The translations under genes and the position numbers were made by a program. A stretch of 64,000 nt of DNA from Diogma glabrata (Eukaryota > Arthropoda > Insecta > Diptera > Cylindrotomidae). Positions 41,080 to 52,006 of this stretch are shown one piece after another (the first letter of the stretch is position 1; each line of letters begins with the position of its first letter). The DNA lies in assembly GCA_963693315.1 (NCBI GenBank), contig OY856187.1, positions 118,010,516-118,074,515 on the forward strand, read 5' to 3'. The notes beneath the pieces are model-generated. The model saw only the letters and a list, made by a program, of their open reading frames with translations, made no database searches and was not told the origin of the DNA.

Positions 41080-41516
41080 GTATATACAAATCATAGCCTA
41101 ATACTATAAGGAACTATTTAAAAAAATATAAGTATGAAATCCTAAAAGATATTTTATATAAAGAATTGAAACCAAAATTAAATATCCAATTAGAATCATG
41201 CTCAATAATTTACAAAATCAAATGCGATTTTTGTGAAAAATTTTACATCGGGAAAACCGGAAAATGTTTTAAAGATTTATTTAAGGAATACCTGTCTAAG
41301 AAGAAAAATAAACTAAATTTAAATTTTATTTTTGCAAACCATTTACATAGTTAATAACAATAGCTACACCACTTTTTAAAAAAAATTGAAGGCTTTACAT
41401 TTATGTAGCCAAGGATCTTTAAAAGAATCACTTGATGAGTTTGAAATTTCCAAGGGATTTAAAACCCAACAAAATGTAATTTTAAATGATAAACTTTCAT
41501 ATATTTCAAATATGTA
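41080..41516 (+). pseudogene. Penelope-like element 3' coding fragment (GIY-YIG endonuclease)
   Basis: The frame reads LNIQLESCSIIYKIKCDFCE, then KFYIGKTGKCFKDLFKEYLS (GIY-YIG class: IYK...FYIGKTG, with the CDxC zinc pair typical of Penelope elements) and FANHLHS-stop. A second frame gives LKALHLCSQGSLKESLDEFE and ISKGFKTQQN with ILNDKLSYISNM-stop, the usual Penelope C terminus. The reverse transcriptase part upstream is missing. It lies nested within the hAT. Confidence 0.75.
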
Positions 41517-41729
41517 AATATATAAAACTGAAAACAAACAGTATGAGTATGTATCAACCTACAAAAATTTGCAAAACTGCAGTAATTGCATAACTGCCAT
41601 TTTATTCCACAGTAATTATTTTTGTGTCCATTGAAAAACGATCTATTTCAATTTATTCTTTGAGTTTCAAGATAAAGGAAAAAAAAATTAACACTGTTTG
41701 CCGTTGGCACTTGGCGTAAGTTTTCAAAT

Positions 41730-41950
41730 AACATAATGTCAATCTCTTGTTACTTTACGCAAATAACTTATTTAATAAGTTTAATAAAAAATTAAAGAAA
41801 TTAAAGCATTACTCCAGAAGATGGCCTAACAAGCTGAAATATATATAGAGTAACAGTAAAATTAAAAAAAGCTTTGTTTTCTTTAATTTTTTATTAAACT
41901 TATTAAATAAGTTATTTGCGTAAAGTAACAAGAGATTGACATTATGTTAT
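41730..41950. repeat. 221-bp palindrome with a degenerate hammerhead-like core
   Basis: Arms of about 75 bp (AACATAATGTCAATCTCTTG ... and its complement) are nearly perfect. The spacer holds CAGAAGATGGCC followed by CTGAAATA. Penelope-like elements carry hammerhead ribozyme motifs (CTGAAGA...GAAA) in their flanking repeats; here CTGA has become CAGA, so it is probably inactive. It follows the GIY-YIG fragment by about 210 bp. Confidence 0.55.
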
Positions 41951-42189
41951 GAAAAAAAAATTATTTTGAGATCATTTACAAACACGGTAATTTGATTGTT
42001 TGTTAGTTTCCTTAGGTGTTTGCAATTAATTTGTTTGAAATGTAAAACATATATTAGGTAGTAAGGTTAAGCGGATATTTTAGAAATAATTTTGGAATAG
42101 AGACATTGTAACTCAAGGGTGCCACCCTATCGACAAAGGGTGCCACATTATCGACGTAAACCACTTTTCCTATACATTATTCAGCATAT

Positions 42190-42345
42190 GTGTTTTCAGA
42201 CCTGGTCATTAAATAATCATGCTTGCATACTAAATAATATACCGTAAAAAAAAGTCTATATGGTATCTATAGAAATATTCAAAGCTATTGAGTAATTGTG
42301 GTGATGGAATTCAATGCTCAACATGTTGATTCGATTAATATTGTT
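42190..42345 (+). repeat. dispersed repeat, copy 1 (pairs with 53395-53545)
   Basis: ATGTGTTTTCAGACCTGGTC, ATGGTATCTATAGAAATATT and CAAAG...TCAACAT occur in the same order in the copy at 53395-53545. Diverged; family unknown. Confidence 0.5.
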
Positions 42346-42482
42346 AAAATTTTATTTCACGTAATAACTCAAAAATTTTAAAAAGTAGAATAGATTCTTT
42401 TTGAACCAATAACACATTTATAGGATACATTTATAAGTTATCACAATTTATAAATTTAAATTATATGGATAACCTGGTTAAA

Positions 42483-43245
42483 ATGGTTTCTAAGTAATTT
42501 ATCGTTGAAAACATGTGATGGTTTGTTTAAGTTTTTTACGTTCGGGTGTCACCCCAAAACGGTTTCGAAGTGATTTATCGTTGAAAACATTGTGATGGTT
42601 TGTTTAAGTTGTTTACGTTCGGGTGTCACCCCAAAACGGTTTCGAAGTGATTTATCGTTGAAAACATTGTGATGGTTTGTTTAAGTTGTTTACGTTCGGG
42701 TGTCACCCCAAAACGGTTTCGAAGTGATTTATCGTTGAAAATATTGTGATGGTTTGTTTAAGTTTTTTACGTTCGGGTGTCACCCCAAAACGGTTTTGAT
42801 TTATCATTGAAAACATTGTGATGGTTTGTTTAAGTTTTTTACGTTCGGGTGTCACCCCAAAACGGTTTCGAAGTGATTTATCATTGAAAACATTGTGATG
42901 GTTTGTTTAAGTTGTTTACGTTCGGGTGTCACCCCAAAACGGTTTCGAAGTGATTTATCGTTGAAAACATTGTGATGGTTTGTTTAAGTTTTTTACGTTC
43001 GGGTGTCACCCCAAAACGGTTTCGAAGTGATTTATCATTGAAAACATTGTGATGGTTTGTTTAAGTTTTTTACGTTCGGGTGTCACCCCAAAACGGTTTC
43101 GAAGTGATTTATCATTGAAAACATTGTGATGGTTTGTTTAAGTTGTTTACGTTCGGGTGTCACCCCAAAACGGTTTCGAAGTGATTTATCGTTGAAAACA
43201 TTGTGATGGTTTGTTTAAGTTTTTTACGTTCGGGTGTCACCCCAA
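42483..43245 (+). repeat. ten tandem 77-bp subterminal repeats of the hAT
   Basis: Unit: CGGTTTCGAAGTGATTTATC, GTTGAAAACATTGTGATGGT, TTGTTTAAGTTNTTTACGTT and CGGGTGTCACCCCAAAA. Ten copies, differing mostly at ATCGTTG/ATCATTG and GTTGTTT/GTTTTTT; one copy lacks the CGAAGT part. Each holds the quasi-palindrome GGGTGTCACCCC, also present near the left end (36631). Confidence 0.9.
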
Positions 43246-43302
43246 AGCGGGTGACACCCGGGGCGGACCGCCCCCCCCCCCTAGCTACGCCTCTATTATA
43301 GT

Positions 43303-45088
43303 ATATTATGCAACGATCATGTATTAATAACCATTACATGTTAGTTGCATACGCTATTTTTTCTACACCCGATAAATAATGAAGAACTATAAATATTATA
43401 TTTATATTTGAATTGAACACAATACCAGTAATTACTCGCAATTCATATTTCTATAAAAAATTCTACAAAATTGTAATTAATGGATAGTTGATATGGTTTT
43501 TCGTACACTTCCTTAGATTTTTGGGGTAAATTATTTTGTACTGCAAATTTTTGCTTTCTTCGATATGTGCGGAGGAGTCGATGGTAATTCTTCTATATCA
43601 GACATTCTGATAATATAATTATTGAAGTTTAGCTATATAATACGAAAATTTAATACCTACTGATTTTGACAAATAAAACAATTAGATAGGAATCTAGGAA
43701 AAAAGTCAAATGCACAGCATGCTTGATTGAGAAATTATGGGTTTGTATTGATTAAAAATCTGTATCGTTATGAAAAATCTGTATCATAATGGATATCATT
43801 ATTAAAATATTCAAAATTCATCTGTATTTTATTTATGCCGCTATTATTTTTAACATCAATATTGATATTGTTGATACGATTAATTTATATTATTGATATT
43901 GTTCAACAATCGCCTGTGGCATTGGCGCAACTAGTGTCTTATGTTAAACAATTACTTATGATCAACTATCGCCTGTACATTGACGCAACTATTGCATAAT
44001 ATGAATTATTGTTTCGGTGCATCAATCGCATCCATATACCTTGGCGCAACTTTTGTTATTTTAAGTACTATAGGCTACATAGTATGTATGATTGGCTAGG
44101 GGAAAAGAGGGTTAAGAGCGAGATCAAACATGAACTAACGGGGTGAATGGATTATTTCAAATTTTTGGTTGAACATATAATGAATATATATTAAAGTAGT
44201 GTGTTTGACGGTCTTGAATCCTCCATCTTTATGGGTGGTGAGAGTTCATGGTCCTTACTTATTTAAACCCGTTCTCCGGTTAATGTTGTTTGCGTGCAAT
44301 CCTGCATTTGTATTGAACTTGGGAAATACATTCTCGAATTCAGAACATTGAAGCTAGTCGGAATCAAACCTCGCAAGGCACGCAATTCCCCTAATGTTTC
44401 TGATAGTGATTGCACTATCAGGATCAGTGTTCATTACAGCGCACAACTTTTTCACGGCTGTTTCACCGAATATTTTGGAAAACTTTGGAGATCGCCTTAA
44501 AATTTCACTTCCCTCAATCTCCATATGGGCTTAAACTCTAAGTTTTTCCCTTATAAATTGTTTAGTTTGTAATTTTATGTTCCATCTCCGACACTTTATC
44601 ATACGAAATTTGAATAACTCTTCTAATTTGAGTACAGATTAACTAAAATGATGAATTTTCGTTAAAGCCATGATCTTTAAAAATATGTTATTAAATTCGG
44701 ACGACTGCAATTTCGAATGTTCTCTAAATTAAATAAATTCGCTTACAGAAATTATTTAATTCGTTGTTGAGTTAGATCACTGAATTGTTGCGTACATGTT
44801 AACAATTTTTATTTTAAATTTGTGCCTATAAATAGATTGAGTAAGAAAACTTGTTGAATTTGTAGGATGTAGGAGCAAGCCAAATTGAAAATTAACGCTC
44901 CATTTCTGCACTTTGTTTCGAAAGGTTGTTTTATTTAGATTTGTCTACCTACAGTGATGAGTGGAAAAGGGTTTGAGTGAAATGGATTGTGCCAATATCA
45001 GAATATTGAGCTGCAATAAATTGGAATTTTGATTCTTTAGTTCACACTGTTGATTATGACAAAATTCAAATTGATGTAAGTTTATACT
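43303..45088. other. AT-rich interval; degenerate 65-bp repeat at 43910-44060
   Basis: Near 43910-44060 ATCGCCTGT/ATCGCATCC followed by CATTGRCGCAACT occurs three times at about 65-bp spacing. The rest shows no gene; the open frame at 44294-44500 has no family resemblance. Confidence 0.4.
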
Positions 45089-46149
45089 GTTATGTTATGT
45101 TATGTTATGTTATGTTATGTTATGTTATGTTATGTTATGTTATGTTATGTTATGTTATGTTATGTTATGTTATGTTATGTTATGTTATGTTATGTTATGT
45201 TATGTTATGTTATGTTATGTTATGTTATGTTATGATATGTTGTGTTATGTTATGTTATGTTATGTTATGTTATGTTATGTTATAATATGTTATGTTATGT
45301 TATGTTATGTTATGTTATGTTATGTTATGTTATGTTATGTTATGTTATGTTATGTTATGTTATGTTATGTTATGTTATGTTATGTTATGTTATGTTATGT
45401 TATGTTATGTTATGTTATGTTATGTTATGTTATGTTATGTTATGTTATGTTATGTTATGTTATGTTATGTTATGTTATGTTATGTTATGTTATGTTATGT
45501 TATGTTATGTTATGTTATGTTATGTTATGTTATGTTATGTTATGTTATGTTATGTTATGTTATGTTATGTTATGTTATGTTATGTTATGTTATGTTATGT
45601 TATGTTATGTTATGTTATGTTATGTTATGTTATGTTATAATATGTTATGTTATGTTATGTTATGATATGTTATGTTATGTTATGTTATGTTATGTTATGT
45701 TATGTTATGTTATGTTATGTTATGTTATGTTATGTTATGTTATGTTATGTTATGTTATGTTATGTTATGTTATGTTATGTTATGTTATGTTATGTTATGT
45801 TATAATATGTTATGTTATGTTATGTTATGATATGTTATGTTATGTTATGTTATGTTATGTTATGTTATGTTATGTTATGTTATGTTATGTTATGTTATGT
45901 TATGTTATGTTATGTTATGTTATGTTATGTTATGTTATGTTATGTTATGTTATGTTATGTTATGTTATGTTATGTTAAGTTATGTTATGTTATGTTATGT
46001 TATGTTATGTTATGTTATGTTATGTTATGTTATGTTATGTTATGTTATGTTATGTTATGTTATGTTATGTATGTTATGTTATGTTATGTTATGTTATGTT
46101 ATGTTATGTTATGTTATGCTATGTTATGTTATGTTTGTTAAGTTATGTT
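45089..46149. repeat. (TATGT)n pentanucleotide array, left part
   Basis: More than 210 units with few variants (TATAA at 45281, 45636, 45801; TATGA at 45231, 45661, 45826). The pair TATAA...TATGA at 25-bp spacing recurs 165 bp apart, showing a longer duplicated block. Continues after the gypsy element at 51003. Confidence 0.98.
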
Positions 46150-46360
46150 TGTTATGTATGTAAATATAGACCATTAGCTACTAACAAACATTACATTTAA
46201 TGGAAACCAGTATGGTTTTATTATCACATAATTGTATATGTATTAGTAAAGCCGAATATGAACATTAATCATATTAGGTCATTAAAAACATTGTTCATCT
46301 ACAATTAACTGAATAAACATCTACTCTTAATTGTAACCAGAGTTTTTCTAATATATTTCA
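46150..46360 (+). repeat. 5' LTR of the gypsy element
   Basis: 211 bp, TG...CA ends. Contains an AATAAA (near 46312) that can serve as the polyadenylation signal. Confidence 0.95.
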
Positions 46361-46669
46361 TTGGCGACTTGGAAAAAAAGAATGCAAGTAAAAAATTAAT
46401 TAAATTTTCTATTTAATAAAAAGTTATAACAACGAAAAGTTAATCAAAGTTAATTTATTATAAAATAAATGGTTAAAAGATATATTGTGTATGTGATTCC
46501 GTAGTAATAAAATAAAATGTTATTGTTAACGGATCTACCCGTTATTGTGAAAATCATTAATGAAAAAAATACTTATTAAAGAAAAATAATCGTCATATTG
46601 TTAATAAAATAATTTGAAATAAGTGATACGTTTAACAAAAGAAACGCGTGCATATAATTAATTGTGGTC

Positions 46670-49600
46670 ATGGCGTCGTTTATTGGCTCAATAGAAAGTT
46701 TTGTTCCTGGAGGAGACTTTAGTAAATATATGATGAGAATGGAACAACTGTTTTTCTGTAATGATGTTAAACCAGAAAAAAAGGTGCCGTTGTTTATAAC
46801 GTTTATGGGACCAGAAACGTTTGAAATTCTCTGTAAACTGTTATATCCCGTGGTTCCAGCAAAAAAGACATTTGATGAATTAAAGAAGATATTATCGGAA
46901 CATTTCCAGCCAAGTAGGATTGAAATTGCTGAAAGCTACAAGTTTTTTAAACGAGAACAAAAAATTAATGAATCCATCAGTGAATACATAATAGAACTAA
47001 AAATGTTAGCGGAAACATGCAATTTTGGAGATTTTCTGGAGCGTGCTCTACGGGATAAATTTGTGTTGGGATTGCGGAGCGAAAAAATTCAAAGCATGCT
47101 TTTAAGTGAAAATAAATTGAATTTTCAAACTGCCTGTGAGAAAGCCTGTGCAGCAGAAATGGCGGGAATAGATCAAAAGATTACTAAAAGTGATAGTTAT
47201 AGCTACATTTCACAACAACCAAACGTTGCACATGTCGGTGTTAGAGGTCGTCGAACAGAGTCAAGGTCATCATCAAGAAGCAAATCAAATTCACCACATC
47301 GTCAGGGAAGATTTACATCGCCACACCAGCAAGGATCATCATATCAAGTACCAAGCAAATATATTTATAATTGCAATAAATGTGGGGGACGACATGACAT
47401 TAATAAATGTCCGGCGTACGATTGGTATTGTTACAATTGTGGAGAACTAGGCCATTCATCAAAAGTTTGCCGAAATAAAAGAAATAAATTTAGGGAAGTA
47501 TATTTGAATAATTTATGTTTTAAAAATTTTGATAAAATAAATATTGTGAGCCCAGTAACAATTGATGTAAAAATAGAAGAGTTCTCTTTTGAGATGGAAA
47601 TTGATAGTGGTGCTTGTTTAAGTGTCATTAATAAATTTATTTACAGTCGTTTTTTTAGTAATATTAAATTAAATAAAAGCTTTAGTAATGTTAATTTACT
47701 TACAGGAAATAAAGTTGAAATTGCGGGTAATATTCCGGTTTCAGTACAAGTGGGTGGAAATAAAAATTACAAATTGCAATTAACGGTATTGGAAACAGAT
47801 AAAGAATTTATGCCAATAATGGGCCGCGATTGGATGTCAATATTATTTCCAAAGTGGCAAAGTGCTTTTGATGTAAAGATGGAACCCAAAGAATTAAATC
47901 ATTTAGCTTTAAATCAGGTGAATCTATCTTTTATTAATGAATTAAAAAATTTAGCTCCCAAGGTGTTTAATACGGAAAATAATGAGGCAATTTTCGGTTT
48001 CGAGGCTGATATTTTAATTGATGCTGAGATTAATCCAATCCATAGACGACCCTATAGTGTACCTTATAATATGGAATCCGTTGTAAGTACTGAACTGGAT
48101 CGGCTAGTAGAGGATAAAATTTTAATTCCGGTAAAAAATTCAAAATGGGCGTCGCCTATAGTGATTGTACCTAAGTCCAATGGCAGTATAAGGATATGTG
48201 GGGACTTCAAAGTCACCATTAATAAATTTTTGCACATGGAGGAGTATCCATTGCCATTAATTGAAGACGTGTTTGCTAAGCTAGCTAATTATTCTTGCTT
48301 TTGTGTTATTGATTTAGCGGGCGCATATCAACAACTAGCCATCAGTGAGAAATCAAAACAATATGTAACAGTTAACACCCATAAAGGGTTGTTTCAGTTT
48401 CAGAGACTTCCATTTGGGGTGGCGTCTGCACCTAGTATTTTCCAATCAATTATGGACAAAATACTTTTAAATATGGAAGGTGTTTCATGTTATTTAGACG
48501 ATATATTAATAGCAGGGGTTGATATTGAGGATACCAAACATAAATTGAGAAAAGTAGTAGTTGAATTAAATAATCATAACATCAAAATTAATTTAGAAAA
48601 GATTCAGTTTTTTCAAGATAGTGTGGAATATCTTGGTCATATTGTATGTAAAGAGGGTATTAAACCGAATTCGAAAAAAGTGGAAGCGATAAGTAATGCT
48701 CCTGAACCGACTAACGTTACAGAGCTACAGTCATTCCTGGGGCTTCTGAACTATTATGGGAAGTTTTTGCCTAACTTGTCTACAATTCTTCATCCTTTAT
48801 ATAAACTTTTACGCAAGAATGAGAAGTTTAATTGGTCAGAAGATTGCAAAAAAACTTTTAATGAAAGCAAATCAATGTTGTTAACAAATAATGTATTGAC
48901 ATTTTATGATCAAAACAAACCCTTGAGTATCGTTTGTGATGCGAGTCCTTATGGTGTAGGAGCTGTTTTAGCTTACATAGTAGATGGCGAAGAAAAACCA
49001 GTTTTTTTTGCTTCATCAACTCTCAGCATAGCTGAAAAAAATTATAGTCAACTGCATAGAGAAGCCCTGGCGGTGGTTTTTGCAGTTAAAAAATTTTATA
49101 AGTACGTATTTGGAAGAAAATTTGTAATTTATAGCGATCACAAAGGTTTACAAGATATTTTTAATAAGAAAAAAGAATTGCCATCAGTCGCGGCGTTAAG
49201 GATTCAAAGGTGGGCTATATATTTGTCTATGTTCGACTACGAAATTATTTATCGTAAGAGTTCATTAATGAATAATGCTGATGCATTATCAAGATTGCCG
49301 TTAAAGTCGGTTACGAATGTGGAAGAACCTTTTGTGTTAGCGTTTAATGTCGGTGATAAATTGCCAATAAAAATGGATGATATTGCCAAAGAGATTTCTA
49401 TGGATAAGTTTTATAAGAACTTATACGAATATCTCAAAAATGGCTGGCCAAATAATATAGATAAAGAATTTAAATACTATTTTCAATTACGCAATGTTTT
49501 GTCTTGTGAAAGTAATTGTATATTTTATGGTGATCGGATTTTCATTCCTTTAATTTTTCGTGATCAAATACTGCATATGCTTCATGATCAACATACAGGT

Positions 49601-50317
49601 ATAGTTCGTATGAAGCTTTTAGCGCGTCAGTTAGTTTGGTGGCATGGTATTGATAGGGATATAGAGGAATTTGCTAAAACGTGTGTAGACTGTAATCTCA
49701 TGCAAAGAATTTCAAAAGATTGTGAAAATTCAAATTGGCCTCCAACCTCATATCCATTTGAAAGAATTCACATAGACTTATTTCATTTCGGGAAATATGT
49801 GTTTTTGATTTCTGTTGATGCTTTTAGCAAATGGATTGATTGTTATCTGGTTAATAAATCCCCAGCATCTGTAATTATATCAAAATTGAAAGCACAATTT
49901 GCAAATTTTGGGTTGCCTGATCAAATTGTTAGTGATAATGGTCCGCCTTTTACCTCAAAGGAATTCAATGAATTTTGTTCTGCTAATGGAATAATATTGA
50001 CACACAGTCCACCGTACCATCCCGAGAGCAATGGACTTGCAGAACGGGCTGTACAAACAGTTAAATCTGTTTTAAAAAAAAATGTTAATACAACTGTTGA
50101 TATTAATAGAAATACACCTTGTTCGATAACCGGATTATCACCTGCTAATTCCATATTCAACTATAATACAAAAACGTTATTGTCTTTAGTTAATAAGAAA
50201 ATCAATAGAAATAAGAAAAAAGTTAGTTTTAAATTAAATAATCAGCCAAAGTACGAGTATGCTAAACCAAATATTGATAATAATAATTTTGAAAAAAAAT
50301 TTCAGAAACTGAATTAA
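46670..50317 (+). CDS. gag-pol polyprotein of the Ty3/gypsy element
   Basis: ATG at 46670 (MASFIGSIESFVPGGDF); 1215 codons without a stop. Gag-like N terminus to about residue 220 with an Arg/Ser/His-rich linker, then two zinc knuckles (CNKCGGRHDINKC, CYNCGELGHSSKVC; 235-270). Protease EIDSGACLSVI near 310. RT with FQRLPFGVASAPSIF and the catalytic SCYLDDILIAG near 607. RNase H with IVCDASPYGVGAVL near 755 and YSDHKGLQ. Integrase with an HHCC-type finger (HDQHTG...CVDC), then the D, D and E residues in HIDLFHFG, VSDNGPPFTS and ESNGLAERA (about 1035, 1089, 1118). Gag and pol share one frame without a shift. The frame ends before the integrase C-terminal domain, which continues in the -1 frame. 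Confidence 0.92.
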   Translation: MASFIGSIESFVPGGDFSKYMMRMEQLFFCNDVKPEKKVPLFITFMGPETFEILCKLLYPVVPAKKTFDELKKILSEHFQPSRIEIAESYKFFKREQKINESISEYIIELKMLAETCNFGDFLERALRDKFVLGLRSEKIQSMLLSENKLNFQTACEKACAAEMAGIDQKITKSDSYSYISQQPNVAHVGVRGRRTESRSSSRSKSNSPHRQGRFTSPHQQGSSYQVPSKYIYNCNKCGGRHDINKCPAYDWYCYNCGELGHSSKVCRNKRNKFREVYLNNLCFKNFDKINIVSPVTIDVKIEEFSFEMEIDSGACLSVINKFIYSRFFSNIKLNKSFSNVNLLTGNKVEIAGNIPVSVQVGGNKNYKLQLTVLETDKEFMPIMGRDWMSILFPKWQSAFDVKMEPKELNHLALNQVNLSFINELKNLAPKVFNTENNEAIFGFEADILIDAEINPIHRRPYSVPYNMESVVSTELDRLVEDKILIPVKNSKWASPIVIVPKSNGSIRICGDFKVTINKFLHMEEYPLPLIEDVFAKLANYSCFCVIDLAGAYQQLAISEKSKQYVTVNTHKGLFQFQRLPFGVASAPSIFQSIMDKILLNMEGVSCYLDDILIAGVDIEDTKHKLRKVVVELNNHNIKINLEKIQFFQDSVEYLGHIVCKEGIKPNSKKVEAISNAPEPTNVTELQSFLGLLNYYGKFLPNLSTILHPLYKLLRKNEKFNWSEDCKKTFNESKSMLLTNNVLTFYDQNKPLSIVCDASPYGVGAVLAYIVDGEEKPVFFASSTLSIAEKNYSQLHREALAVVFAVKKFYKYVFGRKFVIYSDHKGLQDIFNKKKELPSVAALRIQRWAIYLSMFDYEIIYRKSSLMNNADALSRLPLKSVTNVEEPFVLAFNVGDKLPIKMDDIAKEISMDKFYKNLYEYLKNGWPNNIDKEFKYYFQLRNVLSCESNCIFYGDRIFIPLIFRDQILHMLHDQHTGIVRMKLLARQLVWWHGIDRDIEEFAKTCVDCNLMQRISKDCENSNWPPTSYPFERIHIDLFHFGKYVFLISVDAFSKWIDCYLVNKSPASVIISKLKAQFANFGLPDQIVSDNGPPFTSKEFNEFCSANGIILTHSPPYHPESNGLAERAVQTVKSVLKKNVNTTVDINRNTPCSITGLSPANSIFNYNTKTLLSLVNKKINRNKKKVSFKLNNQPKYEYAKPNIDNNNFEKKFQKLN

Positions 50318-50685
50318 AATTTAAAAATAAAAAAAATACTCAATTTGATTTGTATAATAATCAAGATATATTATATTTAAAAAAGTTTAAATTTTCTGAA
50401 TGGATTCCGGGTAAAATTGTAAAACGTCTTAGTAAATACTTATATGTTATAGATTTAAGGGGATCACTTAGGACTGCACACAGAAACCAATTGAAACCGT
50501 TTCATAAAATCCGAAATAAATATTTGTATATACCTACTACCAAATCTTCTCTTGCGAATCGTGGAAGGAAACGGAGATTAAACTCTGGTGAGCATTCTGG
50601 AGTGAAAAAACCCAGATCACAAAGATCAAATTATAATTTAAGAGATTCTATTTTACTAGAACAAAGAAATAATAATAGAAATTAA
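50293..50685 (+). CDS. integrase C-terminal (GPY/F-like) domain of the gypsy element, -1 frame
   Basis: Open from just after the run of eight A at 50292-50299 to the stop at 50685. It contains FSEWIPGKIVKRLSKYLYVI and AHRNQLKPFHK, matching the small beta-barrel end domain of gypsy integrases, then a basic tail. No ATG of its own at the start, so it needs a -1 shift at the A run (GAA AAA AAA T) or an ancestral frame without the indel. Confidence 0.8.
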   Translation, partial: KKISETELKFKNKKNTQFDLYNNQDILYLKKFKFSEWIPGKIVKRLSKYLYVIDLRGSLRTAHRNQLKPFHKIRNKYLYIPTTKSSLANRGRKRRLNSGEHSGVKKPRSQRSNYNLRDSILLEQRNNNRN

Positions 50686-50791
50686 TTTAAGCTTCTTCCT
50701 CTTTAGAAAATTTCAATTGTAACAGAGTAAAGTTTTAGTAATTATAAGATAATGTAAATAATTAGTATTCTCAAATTAAAAAGGGGAAAAG

Positions 50792-51002
50792 TGTTATGTA
50801 TGTAAATATAGACCATTAGCTACTAACAAACATTACATTTAATGGAAACCAGTATGGTTTTATTATCACATAATTGTATATGTATTAGTAAAGCCGAATA
50901 TGAACATTAATCATATTAGGTCATTAAAAACATTGTTCATCTACAATTAACTGAATAAACATCTACTCTTAATTGTAACCAGAGTTTTTCTAATATATTT
51001 CA
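50792..51002 (+). repeat. 3' LTR of the gypsy element
   Basis: 211 bp, no difference from the 5' LTR found on reading both through; immediately preceded by the polypurine tract. Confidence 0.95.
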
Positions 51003-52006
51003 ATGTTATGTTATGTTATGTTTTGTGATGTTATGTTATGTTATGTTATTTTATGTTATGTTATGTTATGTTATGTTATGTTATGTTATGTTATGTTATG
51101 TTATGTTATGTTATGTTATGTTATGTTATGTTGTTATGTTATGTTATCTTATGTTATGTTATGTTATGTTATGTTATGTTATGTTATGTTATGTTATGTT
51201 ATGTTATGTTATGTTATGTTATGTTATGTTATGTTATGTTATGTTATGTTATGTTATGTTATGTTATGTTATGTTATGTTATGTTATGTTATGTTATGTT
51301 ATGTTATGTTATGTTATGTTATGTTATGTTATGTTATGTTATGTTATGTTATGTTATGTTATGTTATGTTATGTTATGTTATGTTATGTTATGTTATAAT
51401 ATGTTATGTTATGTTATGTTATGTTATGTTATGTTATGTTATGTATGTTATGTTATGTTATGTTATGTTAGGTTATGTTATGTTATGTTATGATATGTTA
51501 TGTTATGTTATGTTATGTTATGTTATGTTATGTTATGTTATGTTATGTTATGTTATGTTATGTTATGTTATGTTATGTTATGTTATGTTATGTTATGTTA
51601 TGTTATGTTATGTTATGTTATGTTATGTTATGTTATGTTATGTTATGTTATGTTATGTTATGTTATGTTATGTTATGTTATGTTATGTCATGTTATGTTA
51701 TGTTATGTTATGTTATGTGATGTTATGTTATGTTATGTTATGATATGTTATGTTATGTTATGTTATGTTATGTTATGTTATGTTATGTTATGTTATGTTA
51801 TGTTATGTTATGTTATGTTATGTTATGTTATGTTATGTTATGTTATGTTATGTTATGTTATGTTATGTTATGTTATGTTATGTTATGTCATGTTTTGTTA
51901 TGTTACGTTATGTTATTTTATGTTATGTTATGTTATGCTATGTTATGTTATGTTATGTTATGTTATGTTATGTTATGTTATGTTATGTTATGTTATGTTA
52001 TATTAT
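51003..52006. repeat. (TATGT)n pentanucleotide array, right part
   Basis: Continuation of the array after the gypsy insertion, about 200 units with slightly more variants, particularly near both ends. It ends at the poly-T of a LINE (52007). A short remnant (53192-53215) lies beyond that LINE. Confidence 0.98.

Larger units (their letters stand above)
46150..51002 (+). mobile_element. Ty3/gypsy LTR retrotransposon, apparently identical LTRs, TSD ATGTT
   Basis: Two 211-bp LTRs (46150-46360 and 50792-51002) begin TGTTATGTATG and end TATATTTCA; by eye they are identical. After the 5' LTR comes TTGGCGACTTGG, a likely primer-binding site; before the 3' LTR is AAAAAGGGGAAAAG, the polypurine tract. 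Flanks are ATGTT on both sides (46145-46149, 51003-51007), consistent with a 5-bp duplication within the TATGT array. It encodes one gag-pol frame and no env. Confidence 0.95.

Noticed and set aside
42483..43245. CRISPR-like array
   Set aside because: The 77-bp units are directly tandem without unique spacers, and the host is a eukaryote.
45089..46200. Long open frames of MLCYV repeats as proteins
   Set aside because: They are the mechanical translation of a (TATGT)n array, open in several frames at once.
50293..50685. env-like third gene of the gypsy element
   Set aside because: The WIPGKIVKRL and HRNQLKPF blocks identify it as the integrase C-terminal domain; no signal peptide or membrane segment.
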